From: Desulforhopalus singaporensis
GTDB lineage: Bacteria; Desulfobacterota; Desulfobulbia; Desulfobulbales; Desulfocapsaceae
Assembly (NCBI RefSeq): GCF_900104445.1
Contig: NZ_FNJI01000010.1
Location: forward strand, 62,001-126,000
Direction of reading: 5' to 3'
DNA length: 64,000 nucleotides
The position numbers were made by a program, and so were the translations under genes. The notes below the pieces were generated by a model that did not search any database, was not told the DNA's origin, and worked only from the letters and a program-made list of their open reading frames with translations. The number at the start of each line of letters is the position of its first letter. Within the stretch, counting starts at the first letter, position 1. This document shows positions 52,789 to 62,818 of the stretch, in pieces.

Positions 52789-54633
52789 ATGAAAAACCTG
52801 CTTTTGGCCATAATAAACGTTCTTCGCTATATCGGAAGATTCTTCACATTTATCAGGAACAGCATTCTCAATATTCTGTTTTTTCTTTTACTGCTCGTGA
52901 TCATCGTACCCTTTTTGCCCGTTGATTATTCCTACTCTCCCCGCCCGGGAGTTCCCGCCGACTCCATTGTTCGGCTGGACATTTCAGGGGATCTTGTCGA
53001 GCAGAAAAGCATTATCAGCTCTTTTGAAAAATTATTTACCACTTCGCTTTTTGGTTCCCCTCAGAACAATCCGCAGACATCCATGCAGGAGATCCTCGAC
53101 ATTATCAAGAATGCCGAAAAAGACGACAGTATCGCAGCCATACTCCTTAACCTGCGGAATATGGGCACAGCCGGCCTTGGCCAGCTGGAAACCATAGGAG
53201 CGGCGCTTACCGAATTCAGAAAGCAGGGCAAGCTCGTTATCGTAGCGGATAACCTCTATACCCAATCTCGATATTTTCTTGCCTCCTTTGCCGACACCAT
53301 CGTAATAAACCCAATGGGGGCGGTAGACATACACGGAATGGGCGTATATCGTCTCTATTTCAAGGACGTTATCGACAAGCTGAAAATTAACTACAACGTA
53401 TTCAAGGTCGGTTCCTACAAATCCGCCCTGGAACCGTTTACCAGGACAGACATGTCCGAAGAGGACAGAGCCCAGAACAGACTCTGGCTTAGCCAGCTGT
53501 GGAACCGGTACAAAGCGACCGTTGCCGACAACCGTAAGCTGGACAGCAAAGTGATCGACAGCTACACCAGCAATATATCAGAGCTAATCAGCGCAACCCA
53601 TGGCGACACCGCTCAACTTGCCCTTAACCTCGGCCTGATCGATCATATCTGGAACCAGGCTGAGCTTACCAGCTACCTTGCGACAATCTCGCAAACGGAC
53701 AAAGACCACCTTCGCCTGGTTCCCGGTTCATCATACATGGAACACATTACCCCTTCTTTTCACGATAAACCACCGACCGGATCGATCGGCCTTATAATCG
53801 CCGAGGGCAAAATCGTACCCGGCAAACAGCCTGCCGGGATTATCGGCAGCCAGTCCCTGGTCGAGCTGCTGCAGAGCGCCCGCAAAGACGACCGGATCAA
53901 AGGGCTGGTGTTGCGTATAAATTCAAGCGGAGGCTCAGCCTTCGCCTCTGAGGTTATCCGCCAGGAAATTCTCCAGTTCAAAAAAAGCGGCAAACCGATC
54001 GTGGTTTCCATGGGTTCCATAGCAGCTTCTGGAGGCTATTGGATTGCCGCTGAGGCGGATTCGATCTGGGCTTACTCCACCACGCTCACCGGGTCGATAG
54101 GTATTTTCGGGGCGATTCCTACATTTGAAAACAGTCTTTCGGCCCTGGGAATATACAGCGACGGGGTCGGTACCACTCCGCTTGCCGCCGGGCTGAATCT
54201 CACCCGGCCTCTCTCCCCCGCCCTTGGCCGGGTAATTCAGAACACCGTCGAATACAACTATTCGATGTTTTTGCAAATAGTGGCCAAAGGCAGGAACATC
54301 TCTTCCAGAAAAGTTGCGGACCTGGCCCAAGGCCGGGTATACGACGGTGTCACCGCGAAAAAGCTGGGACTAGTCGACAACATCGGTACGCTCGACGACG
54401 CTCTTGAAGCGGCGGCGGCAATGGCAGGACTGGCGCAAACCTCGGTTACCATCATTGAGCCGACCAGATCATTGAAGCAACAGCTGATACAGCTGCTTTC
54501 ATCACAAGAAGACGAATTCGATTCAATGGCTCCCGTGGTGAAGCACAAACTGGATCAGGTCCTGGAAACCATGTTGCTGATGGACGATCCCCAGGGTGTT
54601 TATGCCAATTGTTTTATAGATCCCCGACTGTAA
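52789..54633 (+). CDS. sppA: Signal peptide peptidase SppA, 67K type
   Basis: 614 residues with one N-terminal membrane helix (ILNILFFLLLLVIIVPFLPV). It is the long form with two ClpP-like domains. The catalytic Lys is in the N-terminal half (FKVGSYKSALEPF) and the nucleophile Ser in the second (MGSIAASGGYW), matching the E. coli Lys209/Ser409 pair. It degrades released signal peptides in the inner membrane. Monocistronic, convergent with the M16 protease gene. Confidence 0.93.
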   Translation: MKNLLLAIINVLRYIGRFFTFIRNSILNILFFLLLLVIIVPFLPVDYSYSPRPGVPADSIVRLDISGDLVEQKSIISSFEKLFTTSLFGSPQNNPQTSMQEILDIIKNAEKDDSIAAILLNLRNMGTAGLGQLETIGAALTEFRKQGKLVIVADNLYTQSRYFLASFADTIVINPMGAVDIHGMGVYRLYFKDVIDKLKINYNVFKVGSYKSALEPFTRTDMSEEDRAQNRLWLSQLWNRYKATVADNRKLDSKVIDSYTSNISELISATHGDTAQLALNLGLIDHIWNQAELTSYLATISQTDKDHLRLVPGSSYMEHITPSFHDKPPTGSIGLIIAEGKIVPGKQPAGIIGSQSLVELLQSARKDDRIKGLVLRINSSGGSAFASEVIRQEILQFKKSGKPIVVSMGSIAASGGYWIAAEADSIWAYSTTLTGSIGIFGAIPTFENSLSALGIYSDGVGTTPLAAGLNLTRPLSPALGRVIQNTVEYNYSMFLQIVAKGRNISSRKVADLAQGRVYDGVTAKKLGLVDNIGTLDDALEAAAAMAGLAQTSVTIIEPTRSLKQQLIQLLSSQEDEFDSMAPVVKHKLDQVLETMLLMDDPQGVYANCFIDPRL

Positions 54634-54688
54634 CAGCAAGCAGACCGTGATCAGGATCGGCCGAAAAGGGCTTCCTGCGCTTGTTTAG

Positions 54689-57616
54689 TCACTGTTGCTC
54701 GACGTCATCCTCTTCCCCGGGGAGGATGACCGCAACCGCAGCCTGACCTTTTAGAAAAGAAGCTCCGGCAAGCTCTGTCAACTCGCCTGCGGTGACACTC
54801 TTTAAATCGTCAACCATTCCAGGCGGCCACCGCAGCTGCTCCCTGTCCCTGCTTGACTTGGCCAGCACCCTGTCAAGCCAGTAGTCGTTTTTCTGCTGGT
54901 ATTCCTGCGCGGCAGTCAGAAAAGGTTTTTTTACCAGGCCCACTTCCTCGTCGGTGATGGTATTTTCAACAAGATTTTCAGCAAGCTCCAGCACCACTTT
55001 CCTTACTTTTTCAACCTTGTCGCGTTCGGTAACTATTCTCGCCAGTATATATCCGTAACCGGGAAACAGCTTCCTTGAGTAACTCAACGCCCTGGGAGAA
55101 TAACTTGCCCCCAGCTCCTCCCGGACAACCTCGCGCAGTTTTTCCTCAAAAACCTGCGCCAGAAGAGTCAGGCGCCTTGAACGCTCGACGCTCCATGGTT
55201 GCCGGGCGGTGGGCCAGGCGACGAGGACAAGCGCCTTATCCTCACCTGTGGCTACGGTGCGGGTAAAAGTCTTTCCCGCCGGAAACACCGGCTCAACCGG
55301 TTCTGGTTGCCTGGAGTCGGCAACCGTTACTCCGCCAAAGTATTTCCTTGTGATTTTCCCTACAACATCTTTGTCTATATCACCGACCACGGAAATCTCC
55401 ATCGCCTCGACCTGGCCTGAATAATTCAGGGCGACGACGTCCTTGACCCAGTCCCGAACCTCTCCAAACCCGATCTTCTGCACAGCGGACCAGGGAGGCA
55501 ACCCGAAAAGCGGATTGTCGCCTGAGAGGAACTTGTCCACATAAAGCGATACGGCACCTTCAATTTCGTAACCAAGTTTTTTGTACATCAACGAAAAATT
55601 CTTTTTCGCATCCCGATAGGGAACTTCCCGGCAACCCGGGTCATAGACCAGGGTATGCAGAAGCTGGACAAGATTCTCAAAATCGGAGGAAAGACTCGTC
55701 CCCTGCCAGGCAAACGAGGTGGGCGAAATATCAAACCCGTAGCGGACGCTGGTGTCGCCTACGATGGCCTGCAGATCGGAGGCTGTCAGCGCCCCACTGC
55801 CCGAACCGTTTACCACCGCTTTGGTCAAAAGCGACAATCCCGGCTGGTTGGCCGCCAGCTCACCGTACCCGTAATTTATTACCATCCTTACCGTATTTTT
55901 TTCAAAATCGGTTTTTTTGAAATTGACGACCAGACCGCCGGGAAAGGTAAAGCTCGTTACATCGATATCCTGATAATAGTTCTTCTCCACCGTTCCCGGC
56001 AGATTCTCTGCAGGCTGCAGATAGGGATATTTTTTCTCACCAGCCACCTGTTCACTCTCAAGCTCTCCGCCCAGAGCCTTCAGGTAGACAGCCTCAATCT
56101 CCTGGCGGGCGTCATCGCCTAGAACCACATCACCTTTAATGGATATTATCCGTTTGTCATGATTCCATACCTCGAGGAAGGCGGCCGTCACCTCGTCCGC
56201 GGTTATCTGCGACATCAGCGAACCGTACAGTTTTCTTTCCTGGCCCGGAGACATATACACTTTTTTATCACTTACGTGGTTTACTATGGTTCTTGCGAGA
56301 AATCTCGAATCCGTCGATTTCTCGGTCTGTACCCTGCGATCAAGCTCGGCAATCAGCTCTCTTTTGGCCCTGTCAACCTCCTTTTCCAGGAATCCGTAAA
56401 CTTCGATACGGCGAAGCTGGGTCACCAGAGAGTTGAGGGTTTTCTGCCAGTTTCGCTTATCGGTGCGGGCGGTGAAACCGCCATACCCGATTTCGTCAAA
56501 AATCTTGCCGGACCCGTAGTCCACCGACACATACGGCTGTACCCGCTCCTCGCTAAGACGCTTCAGCCGATAGCCGACTATCTGCTGCCCCAGATACTCG
56601 TTGAGTTCTTGTCTCTCCAGCGCCACCCGGTCCTGTTTAAATGAAGTATCCCACAAGCTTTTCAGCGATACCGTAGTTGCTCCAAGCGCCGGATCATGGT
56701 AGTAGAAATAGTCCTGCCGATTTTCGGCAAGATCACCGAAATCGGGGCAGGCAGGCGGACTGTCATACCCTTTGAAATCACCGAAAGCTGTCCTGACAAG
56801 TTGCCCGGCAAGCTCAGTTTCAAAGTCGCCCACCCCGACCAGGGTCATGTTTTCCGGACGGTACCAGCCATGGTAAAACTTCTTTATCTCCTTTGCGGTA
56901 ATTTTCTCCAGCACCTCCCGCTTACCGATGACCATACGGTCAGGATATCTGGTGCCACGATAAATTTGGCCGATTTCGGCAACATATGCCTTGTAGTCGG
57001 CGCTGTTCCTCTCACTCTTTTCCGCCAGCACCACTCCCCTCTCCTTGTCTATTTCAGAGTCAAGGAGCAGGGCGCCGTAGGCATAATCGCCAAGAATTCG
57101 CAGCCCTTCCTCTAGATTCTTCTTTGACCCGGATGGCAGGACAAGATAGAAAACGGTTTGGTCAAAACTGGTAAACGCATTGGTATCACTACCAAAATTC
57201 ATCCCCAACGACTGAAAGTGATTAACCAGGCTGCCGGGCGGAAAGTTGGTTGATCCATTAAAAACAAGATGCTCGAGAAAATGGGCCACTCCTTGCTGAT
57301 TCTCGGTTTCGTTGAGCGATCCGGCGCGAATATGAAGAAAAAGCGCAACCCGCTCTCTTGGTTCTTCATTATGTTTGAGGATAACGCGAAAACCATTGTC
57401 AAGCACATCTCGATACAGGGTCGGGTCGGGAGCGAGGTCACTGTTTTCATAGGGCCATTTATCGACCTGACATGGTCTGTTCTGCGCTGCGCCACTATAT
57501 CCTCCGGTCATGAGTAAGGCTGCGACCAAAACTGCTACGCCGAAAAACAGTCTGCCGATGTCACCGGCAACTGTCGATTCTCCCTTTATTTTTTTAAAGA
57601 CTGATGCAGGGTTCAT
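54689..57616 (-). CDS. M16 family zinc metalloprotease
   Basis: 975 residues with a signal peptide (GRLFFGVAVLVAALLMTGGYSGAA). The inverted zinc motif HFLEH is at residues 112-116 (GVAHFLEHLVFNGS), and the distal Glu ligand lies in DKERGVVLAEKSERNS. The N-terminal half is the active M16 domain; the C-terminal half repeats the fold without the motif (about 530-930), as in pitrilysin/PqqL-type proteins. It should act in the periplasm. The substrate is unknown. Confidence 0.9.
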   Translation of the reverse strand: MNPASVFKKIKGESTVAGDIGRLFFGVAVLVAALLMTGGYSGAAQNRPCQVDKWPYENSDLAPDPTLYRDVLDNGFRVILKHNEEPRERVALFLHIRAGSLNETENQQGVAHFLEHLVFNGSTNFPPGSLVNHFQSLGMNFGSDTNAFTSFDQTVFYLVLPSGSKKNLEEGLRILGDYAYGALLLDSEIDKERGVVLAEKSERNSADYKAYVAEIGQIYRGTRYPDRMVIGKREVLEKITAKEIKKFYHGWYRPENMTLVGVGDFETELAGQLVRTAFGDFKGYDSPPACPDFGDLAENRQDYFYYHDPALGATTVSLKSLWDTSFKQDRVALERQELNEYLGQQIVGYRLKRLSEERVQPYVSVDYGSGKIFDEIGYGGFTARTDKRNWQKTLNSLVTQLRRIEVYGFLEKEVDRAKRELIAELDRRVQTEKSTDSRFLARTIVNHVSDKKVYMSPGQERKLYGSLMSQITADEVTAAFLEVWNHDKRIISIKGDVVLGDDARQEIEAVYLKALGGELESEQVAGEKKYPYLQPAENLPGTVEKNYYQDIDVTSFTFPGGLVVNFKKTDFEKNTVRMVINYGYGELAANQPGLSLLTKAVVNGSGSGALTASDLQAIVGDTSVRYGFDISPTSFAWQGTSLSSDFENLVQLLHTLVYDPGCREVPYRDAKKNFSLMYKKLGYEIEGAVSLYVDKFLSGDNPLFGLPPWSAVQKIGFGEVRDWVKDVVALNYSGQVEAMEISVVGDIDKDVVGKITRKYFGGVTVADSRQPEPVEPVFPAGKTFTRTVATGEDKALVLVAWPTARQPWSVERSRRLTLLAQVFEEKLREVVREELGASYSPRALSYSRKLFPGYGYILARIVTERDKVEKVRKVVLELAENLVENTITDEEVGLVKKPFLTAAQEYQQKNDYWLDRVLAKSSRDREQLRWPPGMVDDLKSVTAGELTELAGASFLKGQAAVAVILPGEEDDVEQQ

Positions 57617-57944
57617 ATTTCACCGAATGTTTTCAATCATTTTCTGCTCGTTTTTTCCTTGCTCCTTTTCCGCAACCGCCGAGGCTCAAAAGTTTGCAGC
57701 GGTGTCCACATCCCAACTACTGCCATGGTCAGCAATTATGGTCTATCGCTGATGACACAAAAAAACAGTCAACAAGAACAGATAGATATATTTTCTTTTG
57801 ATACCGGTCAATTTCTTCTTACCTAATTACGGCTCCTGTATTACTATTGGTCCCTCGTATGAGCCGGACTCTTTTTAAAGCGGCGATCTCTGACAACACC
57901 CGAGAGCCGCCGCCGCTTATTTATACCAATAATCAACAATAGTC
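57617..57944. other. Divergent intergenic region between the M16 protease and msbA
   Basis: 328 bases between two divergently transcribed genes. Both promoters should be here. I see no clear operator, RNA gene or reading frame with coding character; short ORFs that cross it are shadows. Confidence 0.5.
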
Positions 57945-59672
57945 ATGACGAACAAAGAAATCCTGAAAAGACTTTACGAAGTGATCGAACCCTACCAGAA
58001 TAAGCTGATTTTCGCTATGTTCCTGATGGTTTGCGAGGCAGTATTCACTGGTGCGCAAGCCTTTCTTGTCAAAGACATACTGGACAAGATCTTCATGGAG
58101 AAAAACGTCTTCTACCTGAAACTGCTTCCTCTGGTGGTGGTCGCAGTCTTTTTTTTCAAGAGCATTACCTATTACCTGCACGCCATTCTCCTTGAGCACG
58201 TCGGCCAATCGGTAATCCGCGAGTTCAGAATCCAGATCTTCAACCACATCCATCGGCAGTCTCTTGAATTTTTCAATTCGACCGCAACCGGAACCCTGAT
58301 GTCCAGAATCATCTCCGACGTGGCACTGCTTCAGCAGGCCGTTTCAAGATCCCTGGTTTCGGTGGTACGTGATTTTTTTCAGGTCATAATCATGCTTGGC
58401 GTAGTCTTTTACATGAATTGGCGCCTGGCAATGATCACTTTCGTAATCCTGCCGATCGCCGCCTTTCCCATCGTGCGGTTCGGCCGTCTGTTCCGCAGAC
58501 TCAGCACCAAGACGCAGGAGGAAACCGCCTTTGTATCCAATATCCTGCATGAAACCATCACCGGCAGCAGAATCGTCAAAGCCTTTTCCAAGGAAAAATA
58601 CGAAGGTGACAGATTCTCAAGACAGGTTCACAGCCTGTTTTCCCTTACCATGAAGGATGCGAAGTACCGGTGCCTCCAACATCCGCTGATGGAGCTTATC
58701 GGCGGCGTCTCGATTGCCATGATAATCTGGTTTGGAGGAATAGAGGTGATCAAGGGAACGGCGACTCCCGGCACTTTCTTCGCCTTTCTGACAGCCCTTA
58801 TTGCCGCGTATAAGCCACTCAAGGGGGTAACCAGCGTCAACTCGACGATCCAACAGGGGATGGCCGCAGCCTCGCGGGTTTTTCACCTGCTGGATATCGA
58901 ACCGGAAATTGCCGACAAACCGGGAGCCAGACCTCTGCCCAGATTCACCACATCCATAGAGTTCAACAACATCAGTTATGAGTACAACGACGAAACTCAA
59001 GTGCTAAAGAACATAAACCTGACCGTTCCCGCGGGGCAAGCACTGGCGATAGTCGGTCCCAGCGGTGGCGGCAAAACCACGCTGACCAACCTCATCCCCC
59101 GCTTTCTCGACCTCAAGGATGGCGCCATTCTCATCGACCATAACGATATCAGGGATGTCACCATTGCATCTCTAAGAAAACAGATCGCCATGGTGACCCA
59201 ACAGACCATCCTGTTCAACGATACGGTGAGAAACAATATAGCGTACGGGGACCAGGATGCTTCGGAAGAACTTATCATAGAGGCGGCAAAAGCTGCGCAT
59301 GCCTACGATTTTATCAAAGCACTGCCGCAGGGACTGGATACAATCATCGGTGAAGGCGGCGCCCGCTTGTCCGGTGGCGAAAAACAGAGAGTATCCATTG
59401 CCAGGGCGATACTGAAAGACGCGCCGATTCTTATCCTTGATGAAGCGACCTCCGCTCTCGATACCGAGTCGGAAAGGGAAGTGCAGAAAGCGCTTGAAAA
59501 CCTGATGAAGAATCGTACAACGTTTGTTATCGCCCACCGCCTTTCAACGATCAAGAACGCCGACCGGATTATTGTTTTAAAGAACGGTAAAATAGTTGAA
59601 CAAGGCACCCATTCCGCTCTTATGGAAAAAAGAGGGGAATACGAACAGCTCTACAGGATGCAGTACAGATGA
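57945..59672 (+). CDS. msbA: Lipid A export ABC transporter MsbA
   Basis: 575 residues: an N-terminal membrane domain with six helices (residues 15-310) and a C-terminal ATPase with Walker A GPSGGGKTT, signature LSGGEKQR and Walker B ILILDEATSALD, then the H-loop His in IAHRLST. It moves lipid A-core across the inner membrane. It is followed 37 bases on by an O-antigen ligase-like gene, consistent with an LPS role. Confidence 0.94.
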   Translation: MTNKEILKRLYEVIEPYQNKLIFAMFLMVCEAVFTGAQAFLVKDILDKIFMEKNVFYLKLLPLVVVAVFFFKSITYYLHAILLEHVGQSVIREFRIQIFNHIHRQSLEFFNSTATGTLMSRIISDVALLQQAVSRSLVSVVRDFFQVIIMLGVVFYMNWRLAMITFVILPIAAFPIVRFGRLFRRLSTKTQEETAFVSNILHETITGSRIVKAFSKEKYEGDRFSRQVHSLFSLTMKDAKYRCLQHPLMELIGGVSIAMIIWFGGIEVIKGTATPGTFFAFLTALIAAYKPLKGVTSVNSTIQQGMAAASRVFHLLDIEPEIADKPGARPLPRFTTSIEFNNISYEYNDETQVLKNINLTVPAGQALAIVGPSGGGKTTLTNLIPRFLDLKDGAILIDHNDIRDVTIASLRKQIAMVTQQTILFNDTVRNNIAYGDQDASEELIIEAAKAAHAYDFIKALPQGLDTIIGEGGARLSGGEKQRVSIARAILKDAPILILDEATSALDTESEREVQKALENLMKNRTTFVIAHRLSTIKNADRIIVLKNGKIVEQGTHSALMEKRGEYEQLYRMQYR

Positions 59673-59708
59673 TCGCAGTTCCTGTGTCCACAGCCACTTA
59701 AATATCCT

Positions 59709-60899
59709 ATGGAAGTTAGATCAAAAATCAAACAGTTCAGCCTCAAGGCACCGCTATTTTTTGTCGTTATCTGCTGTTTCTTCATCCCGCTCTCATCCGC
59801 CCTGATGAACGTTTCGGCATTGCTGATGCTTTTTTTCTGGATTATTACCGGCGGGTTCAGGACCCGGATACCCCTCTCTTTCAAGACCTTTATCGGGGTT
59901 GTCGCCTTTTTGTTGTTTCTGCTTTTTTCCATCGCCGTCTATTACAGTCCCGTTCCTCTGGAAGAGAGTCTTGCGGTCCTGAAAAAATACCGGGAGCTGT
60001 TCTATATCACCATGCTCATTGTCCTGCTCCACAGCAGAGCATCCGTCGCCCGGAAGGCGGAAATCTCCTTCGCCCTTGGATGCACGGTGTTGCTTGGCAT
60101 CTCCTACGCCATGTATTTTTCCCTTATACCAACAGATAAATACGGATATTCAACACTTTACCACATAACTCACAGCTTTTTCATGGCCTTTTTCGGCTTC
60201 TGGTGCCTGCAGAAAATAATGTTCAGAAAACGTTTTCTGGTGGTGTGGGCGGGATTTTTTATAGCGACCGTATTCAACCTTTTCTACATTGCTCCCGGCA
60301 GAACCGGAATGCTCGTTTTCTGCGCGTTGCTGATACTCGCTCTGTTTCAGCATCTCAGCTGGAAAAAATCTCTTTCAGCGGTGATTGCTGTTGCTGTTCT
60401 TATGACGGCTGTTTTCTTTACATCGGATAATTTCTCGACCCGGGTGAAAGAAGCTGTAAGCGAGGTCCGCAACTATCACGCCACCTCTTCGAGAACCTCG
60501 CTCGGGATGCGGTTCGACTGGTGGTACAACAGTATCGAGCTTATCCGTACCAAGCCTCTGCTGGGTTACGGAACCGGATCTTTTGCAGCAGTGCAGGGCG
60601 AACTCATCGAAAACGAACACACCAGGACCAAAGCCAGCGACAACCCGCATAACGAGTACCTGTTTATTGGTGTCCAGACGGGTCTGGTCGGGCTGGCCCT
60701 TTTCCTGCTCCTGCTTGCATCCCTTTTCGTCTATTCGGCAAAGCTGCCACCTGAAAAAAGGTCACTGCTCCAGGGAGTTGTCACGGCGATAGCGGTCGGG
60801 TGTCTGATGAACTCTTTTCTGTTCGATACCCATGAGGGACACTTTTTCGCGGTCATTTCCGCGGTACTGTGCAGTTTTGATTCTTCCTCTTCGGCCTGA
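59709..60899 (+). CDS. O-antigen ligase family protein
   Basis: 396 residues with about ten hydrophobic helices and a periplasmic loop between helices 8 and 9 (residues about 240-315) with RFDWWYNSIELIRTKPLLGYGTGSF and NPHNEYLFIGVQTGLVG, the Wzy_C/O-antigen ligase signature with the conserved basic and His residues. Such enzymes attach O-antigen to lipid A-core or polymerise glycans. Position after msbA supports WaaL. Which reaction it performs cannot be told from sequence. Confidence 0.88.
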   Translation: MEVRSKIKQFSLKAPLFFVVICCFFIPLSSALMNVSALLMLFFWIITGGFRTRIPLSFKTFIGVVAFLLFLLFSIAVYYSPVPLEESLAVLKKYRELFYITMLIVLLHSRASVARKAEISFALGCTVLLGISYAMYFSLIPTDKYGYSTLYHITHSFFMAFFGFWCLQKIMFRKRFLVVWAGFFIATVFNLFYIAPGRTGMLVFCALLILALFQHLSWKKSLSAVIAVAVLMTAVFFTSDNFSTRVKEAVSEVRNYHATSSRTSLGMRFDWWYNSIELIRTKPLLGYGTGSFAAVQGELIENEHTRTKASDNPHNEYLFIGVQTGLVGLALFLLLLASLFVYSAKLPPEKRSLLQGVVTAIAVGCLMNSFLFDTHEGHFFAVISAVLCSFDSSSSA

Positions 60900-60979
60900 T
60901 TGTATTGATAACCGAGCGACCGCGTACCGGAAAAGAATCGTCCTCTCCCCATCTGTTCCGGGGGAGAAATGGGGTGACA

Positions 60980-62818
60980 CTACACCTCGCTTTCCGGCAA
61001 AGAGACAGTAACTTCGGTATAACACCCTTGCTCGCTGGCAATCTCAAGCGCCCCACCGTGTTCTTCAATTATCTTCGCCGACAGCGACAGTCCAAGCCCG
61101 GTCCCCCTGCTTTTGGTGGTGAAATAGGGGTCGAGAACCCTTGGCAGGTTTTCCGCCTTGATCCCGGTGCCGTTGTCCCGGATGATGATCTTCTGCATCC
61201 TGGCGTGCTGGGCAAGTGATACCGACAGGAGACCATTGTCTCTGGCTTCCAGGGCCTGCATGGAGTTAATCATAAGATTGAGCAGTACCTGGCTCAGTTT
61301 GTCCCGGTCAGCTAAAACCGGCTGCAGAGTTGCCCCAAGATCTTTTTCAATAACAATGTTCAGGGGTGCTGCATCAACAGCAACCAGTTCAAGTGATTTC
61401 TCTATCAGATCCCTGAGCACTACCGGCTCCTTTTGCAGTTGCGCAGGTTTTGCATAATCGAGCAACTCTCCTATGCTCCTGTTTAAGCGTTCAACCTCTC
61501 TGATCAGGGTCTGTGAGGTCACCTGCCGGTCGAGGTCGCCATCTTCTGTCGAGTCGCCGGAGTGCAGCAACAGGGCCAGCCCCTTGATTGAGCTGAGCGG
61601 ATTACGCAGTTCGTGGGCAACTCCGGCCGCCATTTTGCCGATTGCTGCAAGACGTTCGTTTCGCCGGAGTTCCTTTTCGAGAAACTTGATTTCGGTAAGG
61701 TCCCTTAGCAGCAACACCTCCCCGGCATAATTACCCTGGCCGTCAACCACCGATCGTGCGCTCACGTGCAGATCCTTGCTCTGTTTACCTGTAAAACCAA
61801 GAACCACCTCCCGGTCGACCCTGTAGCTGCCGTTAACTTTTTGGTCCAGTGACAGTCCGAGGATTTCCCAGGGCAGGACGTCTTTTTCCTGTTTGCCGAT
61901 AAGGTCGGCTTCTTCCAGTTCGAGAATTTCACAGGCGGCCCGGTTACACCTCTTTATCACTGCCTCCCTGTCAAGGGCCAAAAGGCCAACAGGAAGGGAA
62001 GAAACCACGCTTTCGATAAAAGCCTGCTCGCTGCCGAGTTTTCTTTCGGTTCCCTTAAGACCTCTCAGGGTAAAAAACGACAAGGTACCGCCAAACCCTA
62101 CCAGCAGGATGACCACCAACTGGATGACGATCTGCAGAAATTGCTTGGTCAACGGAGCGTTGAACTGCTCAAAATCCAGCTGAACAACAATCTTCGGCTC
62201 CAACCCGGCAACTCTTCTGAGTTCATTGCGCATCTGCTGAAACCGTTGTTGATGGGGCATATGTCGCCCATATCCCCGTAATCCCATGAGCCCCATAAGC
62301 CCTCCCCCCTGTCCGCCCCTCTCGTCAGGCGGCGGTTGCAGATGCCGGGATACAAACAGAAATTTTTTTCGGTTATCTTCCCCTTCAACCACACGGGAAA
62401 GCCACATCCTGCCGGTCTCCTTCTCCAGGAGAGCGGCGACGGAGGAAACAGCATGATCTATCTGTTGTGTTGAAAACTCATCTTTTTTGCTCTGTGCAAC
62501 GACATTGTTATTGGCATCGACAACAGCGACAAAATCAACCCCCGGCTGCTCGACAGCAAGGGAAAGTGCGCTCTTCAGATGGGTATCCCACGGTATCCAC
62601 TCCCCGGATCCTTGCATATTGCTGCGCAGCGATTCACGAACGGAGCTGTTTATAAAATGGATCAATGTGAGCCCTTTCTGCTCCAGGGTCCCGATTATCA
62701 GGTTCTTTTCCCTCTGATAATTACTTACCGCAAAAAATGCGAGCAGCATGAGGAGCAACAGACATGCCGCCCCCAACAGCCAGGGGGAAAACTCTAAAAG
62801 TCTATTGCGGCTCTTCAC
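60980..62818 (-). CDS. PAS sensor histidine kinase, ZraS/HydH-like
   Basis: 612 residues from GTG 62818, with GGAG seven bases upstream; the ORF start at TTG 62839 lacks support. Two membrane helices (residues about 12-33 and 224-250) enclose a periplasmic sensor domain of 190 residues with a Gly/Met/His/Gln-rich loop (residues 166-195, LMGLMGLRGYGRHMPHQQRF). Next come a PAS domain (275-375), the HisKA box with phospho-acceptor His402 (AAGVAHELRNPLSSIKG) and an HATPase domain (N box NLMINSMQALE, DNGTGI, GTGLGLSLS). The start overlaps the upstream gene by 17 bases. Its response regulator would be expected downstream but is not adjacent. Confidence 0.9.
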   Translation of the reverse strand: MKSRNRLLEFSPWLLGAACLLLLMLLAFFAVSNYQREKNLIIGTLEQKGLTLIHFINSSVRESLRSNMQGSGEWIPWDTHLKSALSLAVEQPGVDFVAVVDANNNVVAQSKKDEFSTQQIDHAVSSVAALLEKETGRMWLSRVVEGEDNRKKFLFVSRHLQPPPDERGGQGGGLMGLMGLRGYGRHMPHQQRFQQMRNELRRVAGLEPKIVVQLDFEQFNAPLTKQFLQIVIQLVVILLVGFGGTLSFFTLRGLKGTERKLGSEQAFIESVVSSLPVGLLALDREAVIKRCNRAACEILELEEADLIGKQEKDVLPWEILGLSLDQKVNGSYRVDREVVLGFTGKQSKDLHVSARSVVDGQGNYAGEVLLLRDLTEIKFLEKELRRNERLAAIGKMAAGVAHELRNPLSSIKGLALLLHSGDSTEDGDLDRQVTSQTLIREVERLNRSIGELLDYAKPAQLQKEPVVLRDLIEKSLELVAVDAAPLNIVIEKDLGATLQPVLADRDKLSQVLLNLMINSMQALEARDNGLLSVSLAQHARMQKIIIRDNGTGIKAENLPRVLDPYFTTKSRGTGLGLSLSAKIIEEHGGALEIASEQGCYTEVTVSLPESEV